DNA from: Mesostigma viride
Lineage: Eukaryota; Streptophyta; Mesostigmatophyceae; Mesostigmatales; Mesostigmataceae
Direction: 5' to 3'
Assembly: GCA_009746045.1 (NCBI GenBank)
Contig: RPFO01000034.1
Span: 1,067,786-1,131,785 of the forward strand
DNA length: 64,000 nt
This document shows positions 34,401-44,560 of this stretch, in pieces; position 1 is the stretch's first letter; each line of letters starts with the position of its first letter. Both the position numbers and the translations under genes were made by a program. The notes under the pieces were generated by a model. It saw only the letters and a program-made list of their open reading frames with translations, was not told the origin of the DNA and did no database searches.

Positions 34401-35764
34401 CTTGTGGTGTGGCCGATCGCATTGCATTGTTCTGTGGGAAATAGATGCACCAAGCAGTAATCGCCGTGTAGTGTGCTGTTTGATTACACTCCCTCGTGGA
34501 CGTTTCTCCCGCAGGCGCGTGCGGCACCTGCCCATCATCGACGGCAACGATGAAGATGGGCATTGAGCGCAGCCTGCGTGCGGCCTTTGGTGACCAGCTC
34601 AAGGAGGTGGTGCAGGTGGACAAGGCCGAGACTGGCGCGACCGTGGAGGTGCGTTGAGCAGGTTTTTACTACCTGTCGACCAACGGATGGCTATCACGTC
34701 GATGCAAGTTAAAGACGCAAGGGCGAAAGCGGCGCGACTGTTCGGGGGGGTGGGGGTGGGGGGGGCGGACATGGCATAAACTACTGGTGTTGGGTAGTCT
34801 CCTTGATACTAGTGTTGGGTAGTATTTTACTAGGGCTAGCTAGTGGAGAGACCATGATAAGGCCGAGGTGGGCACAACGCGAGGGGGGGGCATTGTCTGT
34901 GGCTGTGATTAGCAAATCGATCGCAGCGGCAGGACTTATTCCTTTGGTTGTGACTGTGGTTGAGATAAACAGTGGCCCCAGTCCTCTAGGCCTGCTATGG
35001 CTTTCCTGGTGACGATGCAAGCGATCTGGACAGGGATGTGGTTATGTCTGTGTTTTTCTTGCCATGCAGAGAGGCTGCGCTTACGCTGGGGGGGATGCTC
35101 CCCACTAGGTCCTTGTATAGTTTGCCTTTTCTTTTGGCCATGGTGAGCATGTGATCTTCTATCGATAGGTGAATGAGGCGAATAGTTACAGGAATACACC
35201 GTGTACTACGCATTGTAGTAAGGTTTAGCCAGCGACCTTCCATCACGATGTGATGTTCATGAGGATGCTGTGCACCATGGCCTCCCCACCCCGTGCATGT
35301 AGCAGGGTTATCACCGGCCACAAAGTGAATCCATGGCCGGCTGGAAAGAATCTGCCTTGATTTGGATTCGTATGTTTTTTACCTGCTTATGCGTGCCTGT
35401 GATTCCAACTTGAGCGTACATGGCAAAGTCTTGCATCATCATCTAGGCATGCTCGTGTTTATGGTTGTGTTTTTAGCTAGCATGCATGAACTAATGCATG
35501 ACATTTTTGCTCCGATTTCGCTTGCCTTCACCATGTCGACCGGCGCCTGACCGTATTGACATGTGACGACAGTCGGTAAACGCTCACCTGGACATGTTGC
35601 GACCAGCCATCGTGGCATATGGTGGCAAAGTGGAGGTCCTTAGTGTAGATGCCATTCGCGGAACTTGTGAAATCCGTTTTGAAGGACCACCTCCCATTGG
35701 GATGGGCATTCGCGCAGCTGTGAAGGACAAGTTCCCCGAGCTTAGAAAGATTGAGTTGCTGTAA
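28432..35764 (+). CDS. Plastid-type NFU iron-sulfur scaffold with N-terminal GIY-YIG-like domain, eight exons
   Basis: Proposed exons 28432-28719, 29997-30233, 30643-30892, 32282-32362, 32793-33016, 33693-33777, 34515-34648, 35573-35764: all GT-AG, all phases consistent, 1491 nt, 496 aa. Residues 1-90 are Ala/Ser/Arg-rich and would suit a plastid transit peptide. A GIY-YIG-like core starts near residue 147: GVY, ten residues, HVG, then YSRSVVASLRQHL; the second motif is degenerate. Residues about 352-430 form a NifU C-terminal (NFU) domain, VRPFLIADGGNVEVV then GACGTCPSS with the cluster-binding Cys391 and Cys394. Residues 434-496 are a second NFU domain without cysteines (MLRPAIVAYGG, KFPELRKIELL), as in plastid NFU1-3. 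Such proteins carry 4Fe-4S clusters to plastid targets including photosystem I. The nuclease-like domain may be structural. Exon 1 is the least certain part; it was chosen on phase and on the TDETVPEGHQ|GLHGFLYG join. Confidence 0.87.
28720..29996 (+). other. Intron 1 of the NFU gene
   Basis: About 1.28 kb with only short open frames and no repeat recognised. An ATG frame at 29076-29155 ending in a possible donor has the wrong phase to be an alternative first exon. Confidence 0.6.
30335..30474 (+). repeat. TTTGTG hexanucleotide repeat in intron 2 of the NFU gene
   Basis: About 22 hexamers, first mixed TTTGTA/TTTGTG, then regular. It yields alternating Val-Phe and Cys frames on plus and Asn-Thr on minus; not coding. 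Confidence 0.95.
30860..31880 (+). repeat. 89-bp tandem array duplicating an exon end and its splice donor
   Basis: The 3' end of NFU exon 3 (GAGAAGAAACTCAAGCTGCG...ATGG) with its donor GTGAGG is followed by eleven more copies at an exact 89-bp spacing; TCAAGCTGCG starts at 30872, 30961, 31050 and so on to 31851. Every copy keeps GTGAGG or GTGAG. The period is not a multiple of three and each unit adds an in-frame TAG, so only the first donor gives a productive message with exon 4. Confidence 0.93.
33105..33330 (+). repeat. Degenerate duplicates of the exon 5 end plus donor, NFU intron 5
   Basis: The true junction GACCGCGCGTTGGAG|GTGAGG at 33002-33022 is echoed near 33112 (GACCGCGAGCTGCAGTTGAG), 33214 (GACCACGCGCTCAAGGTGAG) and 33298 (GACCACGCGCTCGAGGTGAG). 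Spacing is about 85-110 bp and the copies are more worn than the 89-bp array. Confidence 0.75.
33780..34514 (+). other. Intron 6 of the NFU gene
   Basis: Contains a GGGGTGGGGTGGGG run near 34126-34146. CTGCACCACGTGAGCACAAG near 33920 resembles the CACGTG hairpin of LINE 3' ends. No coding signal. Confidence 0.5.
34649..35572 (+). other. Intron 7 of the NFU gene
   Basis: 924 bp, G-rich near 34745-34765, with a short direct repeat of ACTGGTGTTGGGTAGT / ACTAGTGTTGGGTAGT near 34783-34823. Nothing coding recognised. Confidence 0.5.
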
Positions 35765-35910
35765 GGCATTTTTATCCATGAACAAGGTGTGTTTCGGATA
35801 CAGCTCACTGTGGCACCCTTGCAGCTGTGAAGTATGGTTAGGCGACTTAAGAAAAAAAAATGAGTGGCTGGAATGAAAGTATCGCAGAGCCTCTCTAACG
35901 CTAATGCGCA

Positions 35911-36300
35911 TTAATTAATTAATTAAAAAGCACGTGACTGCGTCACGTGGGTGCCAATACAGAGTAAAGGAACCTTCAACCCTATATACACAACGAGGAG
36001 GGAGGGCGCCCTAGCTTCTCTCTCTGCCGCAAGTGGGCAGGCCACAGAGCGCTCTCTCCTCAGCATGGTGCCGGGGCGCAACATTGTGGGTGCATGCAAT
36101 ACAACCAGTGCAATACCATAGGTAGGCTGACGCATAGCTTATGCTACAAAGGTGAGCCGTACGTGGGCTCAAGACGTCGGCTAAGGCGCAAGCTGATGGC
36201 CACAAGGTGCCAGAGCTAATTGAAGGTACTATAACGCTGGGCGCTAATATCATTTCAAGTGCTGCAATGCCTAAGCTATCCCATAATCGATTGCCCCCAT
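35911..36300 (-). mobile_element. LINE 3' end remnant with CACGTG hairpin and TTAA tail
   Basis: TTAATTAATTAATTAA at about 35911-35926 followed by AGCACGTGACTGCGTCACGT matches the 3' terminus of the RT LINE at 36690-39608. Beyond about 35960 the sequence is not recognisable. Confidence 0.5.
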
Positions 36301-36319
36301 CTAGAAAACTAGCTTGAGT

Positions 36320-36590
36320 GCTCTATCCCGGGGGAGCCCGGGGGGGCTTCCACAGTCTCTTGTTGACATAAAGGTCCCCGCCCCGCCAGTACACTTGGGG
36401 CTTCTCAGGGTTGGTCTTGTGGCGGATGTAGTCGGGCCACTGATCGCGGCGTTGCTGCTGCTGGGCTGGCGTCAGGTCGTCGTCAAGCAACCAGGAGGTG
36501 TTCAGCAACTTCTTCCGGCGAGAGAGGAACCGAACTCGGGCTGTGATGTCACTGAAGCTGAGGACCACTGGAGGGGGCCCAGCCTTGTCC
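36320..36590 (-). pseudogene. ORF1-like C-terminal domain relic
   Basis: A minus-strand frame gives SFSDITARVRFLSRRKKLL, then LLDDDLTPAQQQQRRDQWP and YWRGGDLYVNKRLWKPP. This is the conserved C-terminal domain of the LINE ORF1-like protein, with good identity to 44390-44549. The 5' part is missing. Confidence 0.8.
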
Positions 36591-36592
36591 CT

Positions 36593-36692
36593 TAATTAAT
36601 TAATTAATTAATTAATTAATTAATTAATTAATTAATTAATTAATTAATTAATTAGACTCGTGCTCCCGTTGGGGAGTCACGGAGCCGATGGA
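36593..36692 (-). mobile_element. LINE 3' hairpin fragment with a 60-bp AATT tail
   Basis: On minus, CTCCGTGACTCCCCAACGGG then AGCACGAGTCT followed by about 15 AATT units (36593-36652). Confidence 0.8.
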
Positions 36693-39608
36693 TTAATTAA
36701 TTAATTAATAGACACGTGACTGCGTCACGTGAGCATAAGCCCTCAGTGGGAGCGGAGCATGGGATGGAATGGATGGTATAAGCTATCTAGGTCCTAGTTA
36801 CAGGGGTGTGGGCACCGCGGCCCGAATCGCTACATATGAATGCCATACTTGGTCACACGCGGAGCCCCCACAGGCTTGGGGGTGGTCTCCTTCATCACTA
36901 CTTGCCATCTATCCTTGCGCACCATCTGCCTCCATATTACAGACAAACCAGGAGGCTGCCCGGGGGTGAGCCCGTCACGTCTAGTGTAGCACATGTCCAT
37001 GCCGAGTCTATCACGAAAAGTCCACGGGTGGCGGCCCTGCCGCGCGCGGCCGGGGGCACGCCAGGTGAGGACATATCGCCCAGGCTGGGCGGGCTTGGTG
37101 CCAACTAGTCTATCTGATGTATCTACCTGATTTGTGCGGGCCAGGTGCCCGGCTAGGCCCAGGCGCCTGTGCCTAATAATGTGGGAAACATAGGGCAAAT
37201 CAGCGTACAAATCCTCATTACTAATGTGCAAACCAAAGGGGATGTTAAGGGCCTGGCGCAGCATCTTGGTGACGGCGCCGTCGAGTCGTTGCTCCAGCTC
37301 CTGCGTCAGTGCCCACGTCTCGGCGCCGTAGGTCAGGATCGTCAGAATGACGACCTTGAAGAGGTCACGCTTGACGATCCGGGGTAGGGCGGGGTTGCTC
37401 CACCAGCGGCGGTGGTCATGGAGGTGCGCCCACGCCATGCCGATCCGTGTCGTCATGTCATCCTCGCAGTCGGGAAGCCAACTGCCGAGCAGCTTGAAGC
37501 GGCCTGAAGTAGGGTAGTTGACCTCGGCATCGTCTAAGAGGCGGAGTGTGGGTGGGGGCCCTGCCATGCCGAGGGCCAGGGCCTCCGTTTTGGGGCTGAT
37601 TTCTAGACCAACCGCCCGAGCCTCGAGCGCCAGGCAGTCCAGCCAAAGTTGGGCAGACTCCGGCTTCTCGATGAGCGTGATGTCGTCGTCATAAATGAGG
37701 TCAGCTAGTAAATTCTGCTTGTTAGTCGGCCCCCCTTCCCCAAGCTCGTTCGTGATCGCTAGGCCAGGGGCACGGCCTGCAATGCTAGCAAAGCGAGCAC
37801 GTGCCTGGCGCATAACATAATCCACTACAATAATAAACAGGTACGGCGACAGGACGCAACCCTGCCAGACGCCGGTCTGCAGTGGACATGGCAGGGTAAA
37901 GCCGTGTTGAGTGCGCACCGAAGTGGTCGACCCCTCATACAGCGTGCGGATGACGGTAATCAGGGGAGTGGGGACGCGAGCGCGAGCAAGTACAGCCCAT
38001 AGAGCGTCCCAGAGGACAGAATCAAAAGCCTTAATTGATGAAGTCGACGAAGATCAAGATTGCGGGAAACTCACCAGGTAACTTGCAGGAGAGCGATTTC
38101 CTCGAAGAGGCGACGCGCGACGAAGATGGCCATGACGGTGTTGCGCCCAGGACGGAAGCCCATTTGACTTTCCCCAAGGTGACAGTCGAGAGCAGCAGAA
38201 CTGAAGGCGGTTGAGGATCATGCGCATGAACAACTTAAGTGCGGCGCTCTGGATGCAGACTCCTCTGTAGTTGGCGGGGTCGTCAGGGGAACCTTTGTTT
38301 TTGTACAGCATAATACCGGGTAGCTGTGCTGCCACTCAGGAATCGGCGGCGCGTCGGCAAGCAGGATCCGGTTGCAGACGTCAAGCAGGAACCCCGTGAG
38401 CGCCGTCAGCTTAATCACCGGGGCTGGGAGCTGGTCAGGTCCAACGGCGGCATAGAAGCGGAGTTGCTTGGCGGCGGTGCTCAGCTCGAGCTCGGTGAAC
38501 GGCGCCGGAGCTCGTTGGGGTCGGCCAGGGGTTCCGTCAGGGCTGGGTACGTGTAGTCCTGCTCAGCGGCGGGCGGCGTGGGCGCGGCGCAGGGACGTCC
38601 GCCGGTGCTACTGCCAGGCGTGCGGCCGCCAGAGGGCCAAGCGGCGGAGGCGGCGGGGGGGCGCCGAGCAGCCGGGACTGGGAGGAATACCACTGGTCGA
38701 GCTGCTGCTGCGGTGAGCCAGAGAGCGTCCGCGGCGCCGGCTGCGCGCCGCCGGCGGGCCGTTGGGCGTGACGCAGGCGGGTCCAGGCGTACTTGCCGTG
38801 CTGGTCCTTGAGGTGGGCGAAGTACTCGCGGACATGAAGGTCCTCCTGCTGCTCCTTGGTCGCCTGCCGGATGGCCGAGTGGTAATCGGCTTTGAGGCGG
38901 GCGTAGCGGGCGGGGTCGCTGTTGTCGCGCAGGGCTTGCCGGGCCTGGATGACGGCGGGGAGCCGGTGCAGGCTGGTGAAGCGGGGCGGGCGGCGGGGGG
39001 GCAGTAGGGCCCCGGCCGCGGGCAGCTTGTCAGCGAGGTGCCGAAGGGCCGATGCCGGGCCGGCAGCGAACAGCTGGGCGTGGCTGGCCGGGATGTCCAG
39101 CGCGTCGACGAACGCCTCTGCGGCGCGCTTGTGCAGGGCGCGTTTTTCAGGGAAGTCCTCCAGAGCGTCGTCAGATTTCTCGAGCAACTGAAGTGTGCGC
39201 AAATCAGGTGGTGCCACGTGCTTACGAAAGGGCGAGGGGAATCGCAGGCGGATGCGGGCGGTGACGATGCGATGATCGGAGCGCACCAGGGGGATCACAT
39301 GCGAGCGAGCAGCTAGTACAGATCCTTGATGACGCTTGCGCATTACAACATAGTCAATGCAGCGTTCAGTGCCAGTTGGCGAGGTTTGTGTGACCAAAGC
39401 ATCTGGACTATGTGGAAAGCGAGTGTTGGCAGTGACCAAATCGCATGTCCTAAGCAAATCAGCAAAAAGTTCAGTGTTGACATTGGAGACCGTACCGTTG
39501 GGGGCGTGCTGACATCCGCCAGTACCCGGTGGTAGCGTGGCGTTGGCGTCCAGCAGCAGAGCGAGGTAGTTGCGACCAGGGATGATCGCAAATGGCAGTC
39601 CATTTCTC
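36693..39608 (-). pseudogene. LINE copy with endonuclease and reverse transcriptase, frameshifted
   Basis: A 5'-truncated element running 39608 to 36693. The C-terminal half of an apurinic-like endonuclease is at 39600-39180 (LLLDANA, ERCIDYVVMRKR, SDHRIVTARIRLRF). A linker follows to 38540. RT fingers are at 38340-38050 (YKNKGSPDDPANYRG) in broken frames. The RT palm to C-terminus is open for 362 codons at 37918-36830: GVWQGCVLSPYLF, catalytic box LIYDDDITLIE, YGAETWALTQELEQRLDGAV, RRLGLAGHLAR. The catalytic box reads YDDD where the 17-kb and 53.7-kb copies have YADD. The 3' UTR ends in CACGTGACGCAGTCACGTG and a TTAA tail. It is dead by frameshifts. Confidence 0.85.
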
Positions 39609-39732
39609 CTAATTAATTGTCAATCATGCGCGCACGGAGTACGGTTAGTCCCAGAAGCCCTCATCTTCATTACAGTAGCGGGACACGCAGCTCAGATGTG
39701 AGATGAGGATTATTATGTACCCCTCTAGTGAC

Positions 39733-39830
39733 TATCAAGGAGACAACCAGCGCAGGCGGGAGAATCCGGACCATGGTAGCTCGAGCCTGCCGTTATTTAT
39801 CTTGTCCGCGTGTTCGAGTGACTATATCCA
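39733..39830 (+). repeat. Copy of the dispersed GGAGACAACCAGCGCAGG repeat
   Basis: TATCAAGGAGACAACCAGCG, then GGGAGAATCCGGACCATGG and TAGCTCGAGCCTGCCGTTAT; about 100 bp match the minus-strand copy at 10850-10975. Confidence 0.75.
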
Positions 39831-39879
39831 ATGATGCCAAGCCCGCCTCGCCACTGAACCTGGGCGTTTTGTTCTCACG

Positions 39880-40158
39880 TGGTGTGCCCCGGGCCGAGCG
39901 CGACCGGGGCCGGCGCCACCCGTGGACTTTCCGGCCGGGGATAGGCTTTTAATTGGCATGGATATGTCATTACCCACAGTCGTCGCAATGGGCTCACGCC
40001 AGGGCAGCCACCTGGCATGTCTGTCATCTGGAGGCAGATGGTTCGCAAGGATATTGTTGGCTGCCAGGTCGTCATGAATAAAAGCCATCTGCCCCTTCTC
40101 GGGGATATGTGCTACATTGATATACTCCCAACGGAGTTATGTTACTAATTAATTAATG
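39880..40158 (+). pseudogene. LINE RT C-terminus joined to a CTCC-hairpin 3' end
   Basis: Broken codons read RRHPWTFRPGIG and a ...VIWRQMVRKD-type stretch, matching the C-terminus of the 36830-37918 protein. They run directly into GCCCCTTCTCGGGGATATGT and the hairpin ACTCC-CAAC-GGAGT at 40127-40140 with a TAAT tail. This links the RT gene to the hairpin type seen after the ORF1 genes. Confidence 0.7.
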
Positions 40159-40193
40159 CAGGTCTTCCTAGAGATAGCCACGCAGCTCCCGCG

Positions 40194-41078
40194 CATCCAT
40201 CCATCCATCCATCCATCCATCCATCCATCCATCCATCCATCCATCCATCCATCCATCCATCCATCCATCCATCCATCCATCCATCCATCCATCCATCCAT
40301 CCATCCATCCATCCATCCATCCATCCATCCATCCATCCATCCATCCATCCATCCATCCATCCATCCATCCATCCATCCATCCATCCATCCATCCATCCAT
40401 CCATCCATCCATCCATCCATCCATCCATCCATCCATCCATCCATCCATCCATCCATCCATCCATCCATCCATCCATCCATCCATCCATCCATCCATCCAT
40501 CCATCCATCCATCCATCCATCCATCCATCCATCCATCCATCCATCCATCCATCCATCCATCCATCCATCCATCCATCCATCCATCCACATCCATCCATCC
40601 ATCCATCCATCCATCCATCCATCCATCCATCCATCCATCCATCCATCCATCCATCCATCCATCCATCCATCCATCCATCCATCCATCCATCCATCCATCC
40701 ATCCATCCATCCATCCATCCATCCATCCATCCATCCATCCATCCATCCATCCATCCATCCATCCATCCATCCATCCATCCATCCATCCATCCATCCATCC
40801 ATCCATCCATCCATCCATCCATCCATCCATCCATCCATCCATCCATCCATCCATCCATCCATCCATCCATCCATCCATCCATCCATCCATCCATCCATCC
40901 ATCCATCCATCCATCCATCCATCCATCCATCCATCCATCCATCCATCCATCCATCCATCCATCCATCCATCCATCCATCCATCCATCCATCCATCCATCC
41001 ATCCATCCATCCATCCATCCATCCATCCATCCATCCATCCATCCCGGCATCCATCCATCCATCCATCCATCCATCCAT

Positions 41079-41114
<36 letters not shown>

Positions 41115-41116
41115 CC
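40194..41116 (+). repeat. CATC microsatellite, about 920 bp
   Basis: About 230 CATC units with two interruptions, near 40586 (CCACATCC) and 41044 (CCCGGCATCC), ending CATCCGTCCATC. Frames read IHPS on plus and MDGW on minus across the whole array; none is a gene. It starts 36 bp after a LINE tail. Confidence 0.97.
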
Positions 41117-41235
41117 GACGAAAAAAATGGCTGACGGCGGTATGGCTGACGGCTGTATGGCTGACGGCGGTATCGGGCTGACGGCGCAGTTCAGCTAGAT
41201 CTTTTGCATCTGAGCCCCACATTCGGTCAGACCGC

Positions 41236-42004
41236 TTGCATTCGATGCGCCTTTTTAATGGGTTAAGACGCACTTGCCAGTATAATCGGTTACGGCTGAC
41301 ACGCAGTATCGACCAAGTTACGCACGTGACAATTACCAGCTATGACGACTCCAAAAGCAAAACGAGGGCTGGAAAAGTAGCTGGCACAGCTCCCCATGCA
41401 GCGCCCAGCCCAACCCTCTCGCCCTCGCCATTGTCCAGCCGCCTGGCTTACCCGCTCAACCATCGCCCATGCAGCGCCTCGCCTGAGTCCAAGAAACCCT
41501 GCCACGATCATAAATCGCGCCACTTCTTGCCTGGCGCGCCCAACATTTCTCACTCCTCGAGTGGCAAGACTCAGTTGTCGCCGCAGGAATGCGTCGAGGT
41601 CCTCCAGTTCCTCGCACAGGAACGGAAGCTCTTCGTGCCCCAGAAGGGGGGGGCGGCTATCGATTACCGCGACACGTCCTGGCTCTACACTTTTTCCGAA
41701 CCACGCCAACGCCTGTTTATCTTGATCAGCTATACTACCAGCGCAGCCTCGGCGACCTCTCCCGAGCGCTCCGCACGTACCCCAGCCCCCGAGCAGCCGG
41801 CAGCCCCATCGGCTCCCTCCCTCAGCAATTAAGGACGACATCCGCGGAGTGATGGAGGAGCACGTGACCTGGCCGCTGGCCGAGAAGCTGACATCGCTGA
41901 ATTAACATGCACCACGCTCAACACGGTGGAGGCCCGGGTCTCCAATGTGGAAACCAACTAGGTCGTCCACAAGCTCCAACCCCATGCAGTTCACGGCGCT
42001 ATAC
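41236..42004 (+). pseudogene. ORF1-like LINE protein, 5' part, interrupted by a hAT element
   Basis: A 198-codon frame (41236-41832) contains LSPQECVEVLQFLAQERKLF, RDTSWLYTF and a Pro/Ala/Ser-rich end SAPSLSN. Past the stop, relic codons continue (KDDIRGVMEEHVTWPLAEKL; LNTVEARVSNVET). The sequence resumes after the hAT insertion at 43482-43680. The relationship to 9000-9770 is clear; function is inferred from that family. Confidence 0.6.
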
Positions 42005-43473
42005 CAGAGTTAAATAGTACGGCGTATAATACGATTCGTACGCGTATTGTACGTAATACGTAGCTTTTCCGTACGAAATATGTGGTTTTAGTACGGTGGT
42101 TCTGTACGACCGCGTACAATACGCGTATTTGGCACGTACGACAGGCGTACGAGACAATTTCCCGCGTTTGGGGGGGCCTGGGAGGTTGCGGCTCGGTCTT
42201 TTTGTTTACTCCTAGTACCTAAGCGTACAATTGCAAGGTTACCGGGCGACGTGGTTGCTCGGAATGCTGCCAAGCTGGCCGGAAAACACAGAGACGAAGG
42301 CAATACAGGCTATACCTAATGTCCACAGGCCTGTATACCTAGGTATTGTTGGTGCTAGCAATTCGACAGAACGTCTTTAGCAGCCGTGGGAGACGACATT
42401 GACGATGCTGGTGATGGCCCCGTTGGTGATGACGGGGATGAGATGTCTGTGCAACAGGAAACTGTTTGGACCTTTATATCAAAGGATAAACTTATCAAGG
42501 ATGGGCACCCGACAGGGAATTACGCTATGGCATGCCTGACATGCAAGGCGGCCTTCAAGGGCACTGCCACGCGGGCGAAGGCTCACATGATGGGTGGCCA
42601 ATATGCAACCCTCAATGGGGTGAGCAAATGCACGAATCCGCCAAAGGCGTTTTGTGTCAGGCTGCTGCAGGAGGAGGCGGAGAAGGAGGCCAAGAAGCGG
42701 CGACGGCAGGATGCAGACCGATTAGAGATGGCGGCCGAGGTCCGGAACCTGCGTAGGCAACTGGGTCTGATGAATGAGGAGCCAGAGATTGAGGAGAGTG
42801 ATGTACGAACGTGGAAATCTGCCCGCGCTAGCACTAGCAACGCCGGAGCTGGGTCCAGCGCATCGCAGAGCAAGGGGCGTTCCGATAATGGAACTCGGCC
42901 TGCCGCGGTCGTGACGACCAAGCAGCAGCTTGATGAGGAGCATGTGACATCACTGACATGCGTGTCGTATCATTGGCCATTAATTAATTATTTAATTTAT
43001 TAACTGTCACGGAACAGCGTTGTTGTGTCATTGGCCATGGATGGATTCATGTGCAGTTTTTCAACTGGGATGACAATCAAACCCAGCAACCATCCTAATA
43101 TGTTTTTGATATTTGTGTTCAGCATCAGTTGATATTTGTGTTGTATAAGGGCCATCATACCATGTTTACCTTTCACCTTGATTGAACATTAGGGTAAATG
43201 AAGGTTTATTCAGCAAGCATGATGACTGATGACGGTGGCTTATATTCAGTTGATGCCGGCCACGTCGTGTTGGAATAATTACATGTGGAAACACATGTAT
43301 TCTGTCATGTTTGAAGTGGTACATGCTCAGATATTCTTAAACCTCAGAAAAACACAGAAAAATAAGCCATTTAGCATTGTACCGTACTAAAACGTATTAT
43401 ACACCGTACTAGCGTATTATACATAGTACACCCCAGGACCGTATTTTACCGTACTACGTACTATTTAACTCTG
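42005..43473 (+). mobile_element. hAT-type DNA transposon derivative with 8-bp target duplication
   Basis: The terminal inverted repeat CAGAGTTAAATAGTACG is perfect for 17 bp at both ends. CGCTATAC is present at 41997-42004 and 43474-43481 as an exact 8-bp target duplication, the hAT hallmark. The ends are rich in GTAC and TACG words that extend the inverted similarity. At 1469 bp it is far too short for a full hAT transposase, and the only gene is the BED zinc-finger ORF at 42386-43003. It interrupts an ORF1-like LINE relic. Confidence 0.9.
42386..43003 (+). CDS. BED zinc-finger protein inside the hAT element (no transposase domain)
   Basis: A 205-aa frame. Residues about 28-88 match the BED finger that opens hAT transposases: VWTFISKDKLIKDG, ACLTCKAAFKG (CxxC), TRAKAHMMGG, then GVSKC. 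A charged, probably coiled-coil stretch follows (EEAEKEAKKRRRQDADRLEM) and then a Ser-rich tail. The RNase-H-like DDE core and the C-terminal dimerisation domain are absent. The first upstream ATG in frame is taken as the start, although initiation near residue 20 is possible. The last 20 codons run into AT-rich DNA, so the true end may be an intron donor. It could bind the element ends and act as a repressor, or be a decayed remnant. Confidence 0.72.
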   Translation: MGDDIDDAGDGPVGDDGDEMSVQQETVWTFISKDKLIKDGHPTGNYAMACLTCKAAFKGTATRAKAHMMGGQYATLNGVSKCTNPPKAFCVRLLQEEAEKEAKKRRRQDADRLEMAAEVRNLRRQLGLMNEEPEIEESDVRTWKSARASTSNAGAGSSASQSKGRSDNGTRPAAVVTTKQQLDEEHVTSLTCVSYHWPLINYLIY

Positions 43474-43680
43474 CGCTATACACACCGCAGCGCAGGCATC
43501 GGAAACGCACACTGCACTTGTCTCTCGCCTTAACCAGGTGGAGGGCAAGTGCGCCGTGCTCATGAAGAATTAGCTGCCGAAGCCATCACCGCCCACACCG
43601 AGGCCCTGGCCACACAGGTCCCCGGAAGATAGCGGAGCAGACGGCCACCATTGCATCCCAGCCCGACCCCGGCCGGCATC
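43474..43680 (+). pseudogene. ORF1-like LINE relic, 3' continuation after the hAT element
   Basis: ACACCGCAGCGCAGGCATCG through CTTGTCTCTCGCCTTAACCA and GTGGAGGGCAAGTGCGC matches 9340-9430, in the order expected if the hAT element were removed. Confidence 0.65.
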
Positions 43681-43945
43681 AATCAATTAATTAAAAGAAC
43701 ATAGCTCCGTGGGGAGCATATGTAACACATAGCCCTGATCGAGAAAGGGGCATCTATGGGTTTTTAATACAATCAGGGCGACAACCTGCAGGTGTATAAT
43801 AGGATGTACAACTATCGCCTGCTCTGGGTCCACAAGGTACACCTGCACACTGCCATGATGGTTCATGCCTCCAAATCGAGCTCACACAGGGCGGCTTGGG
43901 GAGAGGGCCTAGAAGGCCTGCATGACATATGGGGTGGCACAAAAT
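43681..43945 (-). mobile_element. LINE 3' UTR fragment
   Basis: Minus-strand UTR ending in GCTCC-CCAC-GGAGC and an AATT tail. It includes CATGATGG-, GGTGTACCTTGTGGACCC- and CCTGCAGGTTGTCGCC-type blocks shared with 26640-26930 and 45180-45490. Confidence 0.8.
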
Positions 43946-43949
43946 AGTG

Positions 43950-44560
43950 TGACGGACCGATTTGCCTCAGTGGGCAAAAAGGTTCCGGCACTATTTAGCC
44001 TATTAACTTCAGCGACCGCCTCAACTGACCACCGACGCCATCCGGCCACGAAGCTCCATGCCGACTCATGCAGGAGCTGGAGGACCACCGCCAGGCCAAC
44101 CAACGGGAGGCTACCGACCGCGCTCGCCGCGAGTGCCGAGTGGTGCTGCGTCGTTTCCCCCAGCAGCCAGGTGAGACGTCAACCTCCCTTGCCGACGAGC
44201 TTAAGGACCAGCTCCCGTTACCGCTCATGGGCTTGGTAGGTGAGGTAGAACTGCGTGGGTGTCACCGCCTTCCCCACTCACGGGACAATGCGGCTCCCCC
44301 ACCAGTCCTGCTCACGTAATTCCCCGTCCCGTGAGGACAAGCAGCGGTGCCCTCTCTCGTTGCAAGCGGTTGCACGACCTCACCTGGACGCTGGACGACG
44401 ACCTGACCCCCGCTCAGCAGCAGCAGCGACGCGACCTGTGGCCGGAATACCGGCTCCGCCACAAGCAGGACCCCCAGAAGCCCAAGGTGTACTGGAGGGG
44501 CGGGGACCTGATGATCAACCACAAGATGTGGACGCCCCCCGCGGGCTAGACTAGCTAATA
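43950..44560 (+). pseudogene. ORF1-like protein relic (RRM-like plus C-terminal domain)
   Basis: 44068-44319 reads MQELEDHRQANQREATDRARRE (coiled-coil end), then CRVVLRRFPQQPGETSTSLA and a GLVGEVELRGCHRLP stretch that fits an RRM-like fold. A frameshift follows. 44340-44549 gives RCKRLHDLTWTLDDDLTPAQ, RRDLWPEYRLRHKQ and YWRGGDLMINHKMWTPP. It is the most readable copy of this domain pair on the left of the 45-kb cluster. Confidence 0.7.

Noticed and set aside
40145-41273. 300-370-codon ORFs reading MDGW or IHPS
   Set aside because: Pure translation of the CATC microsatellite.
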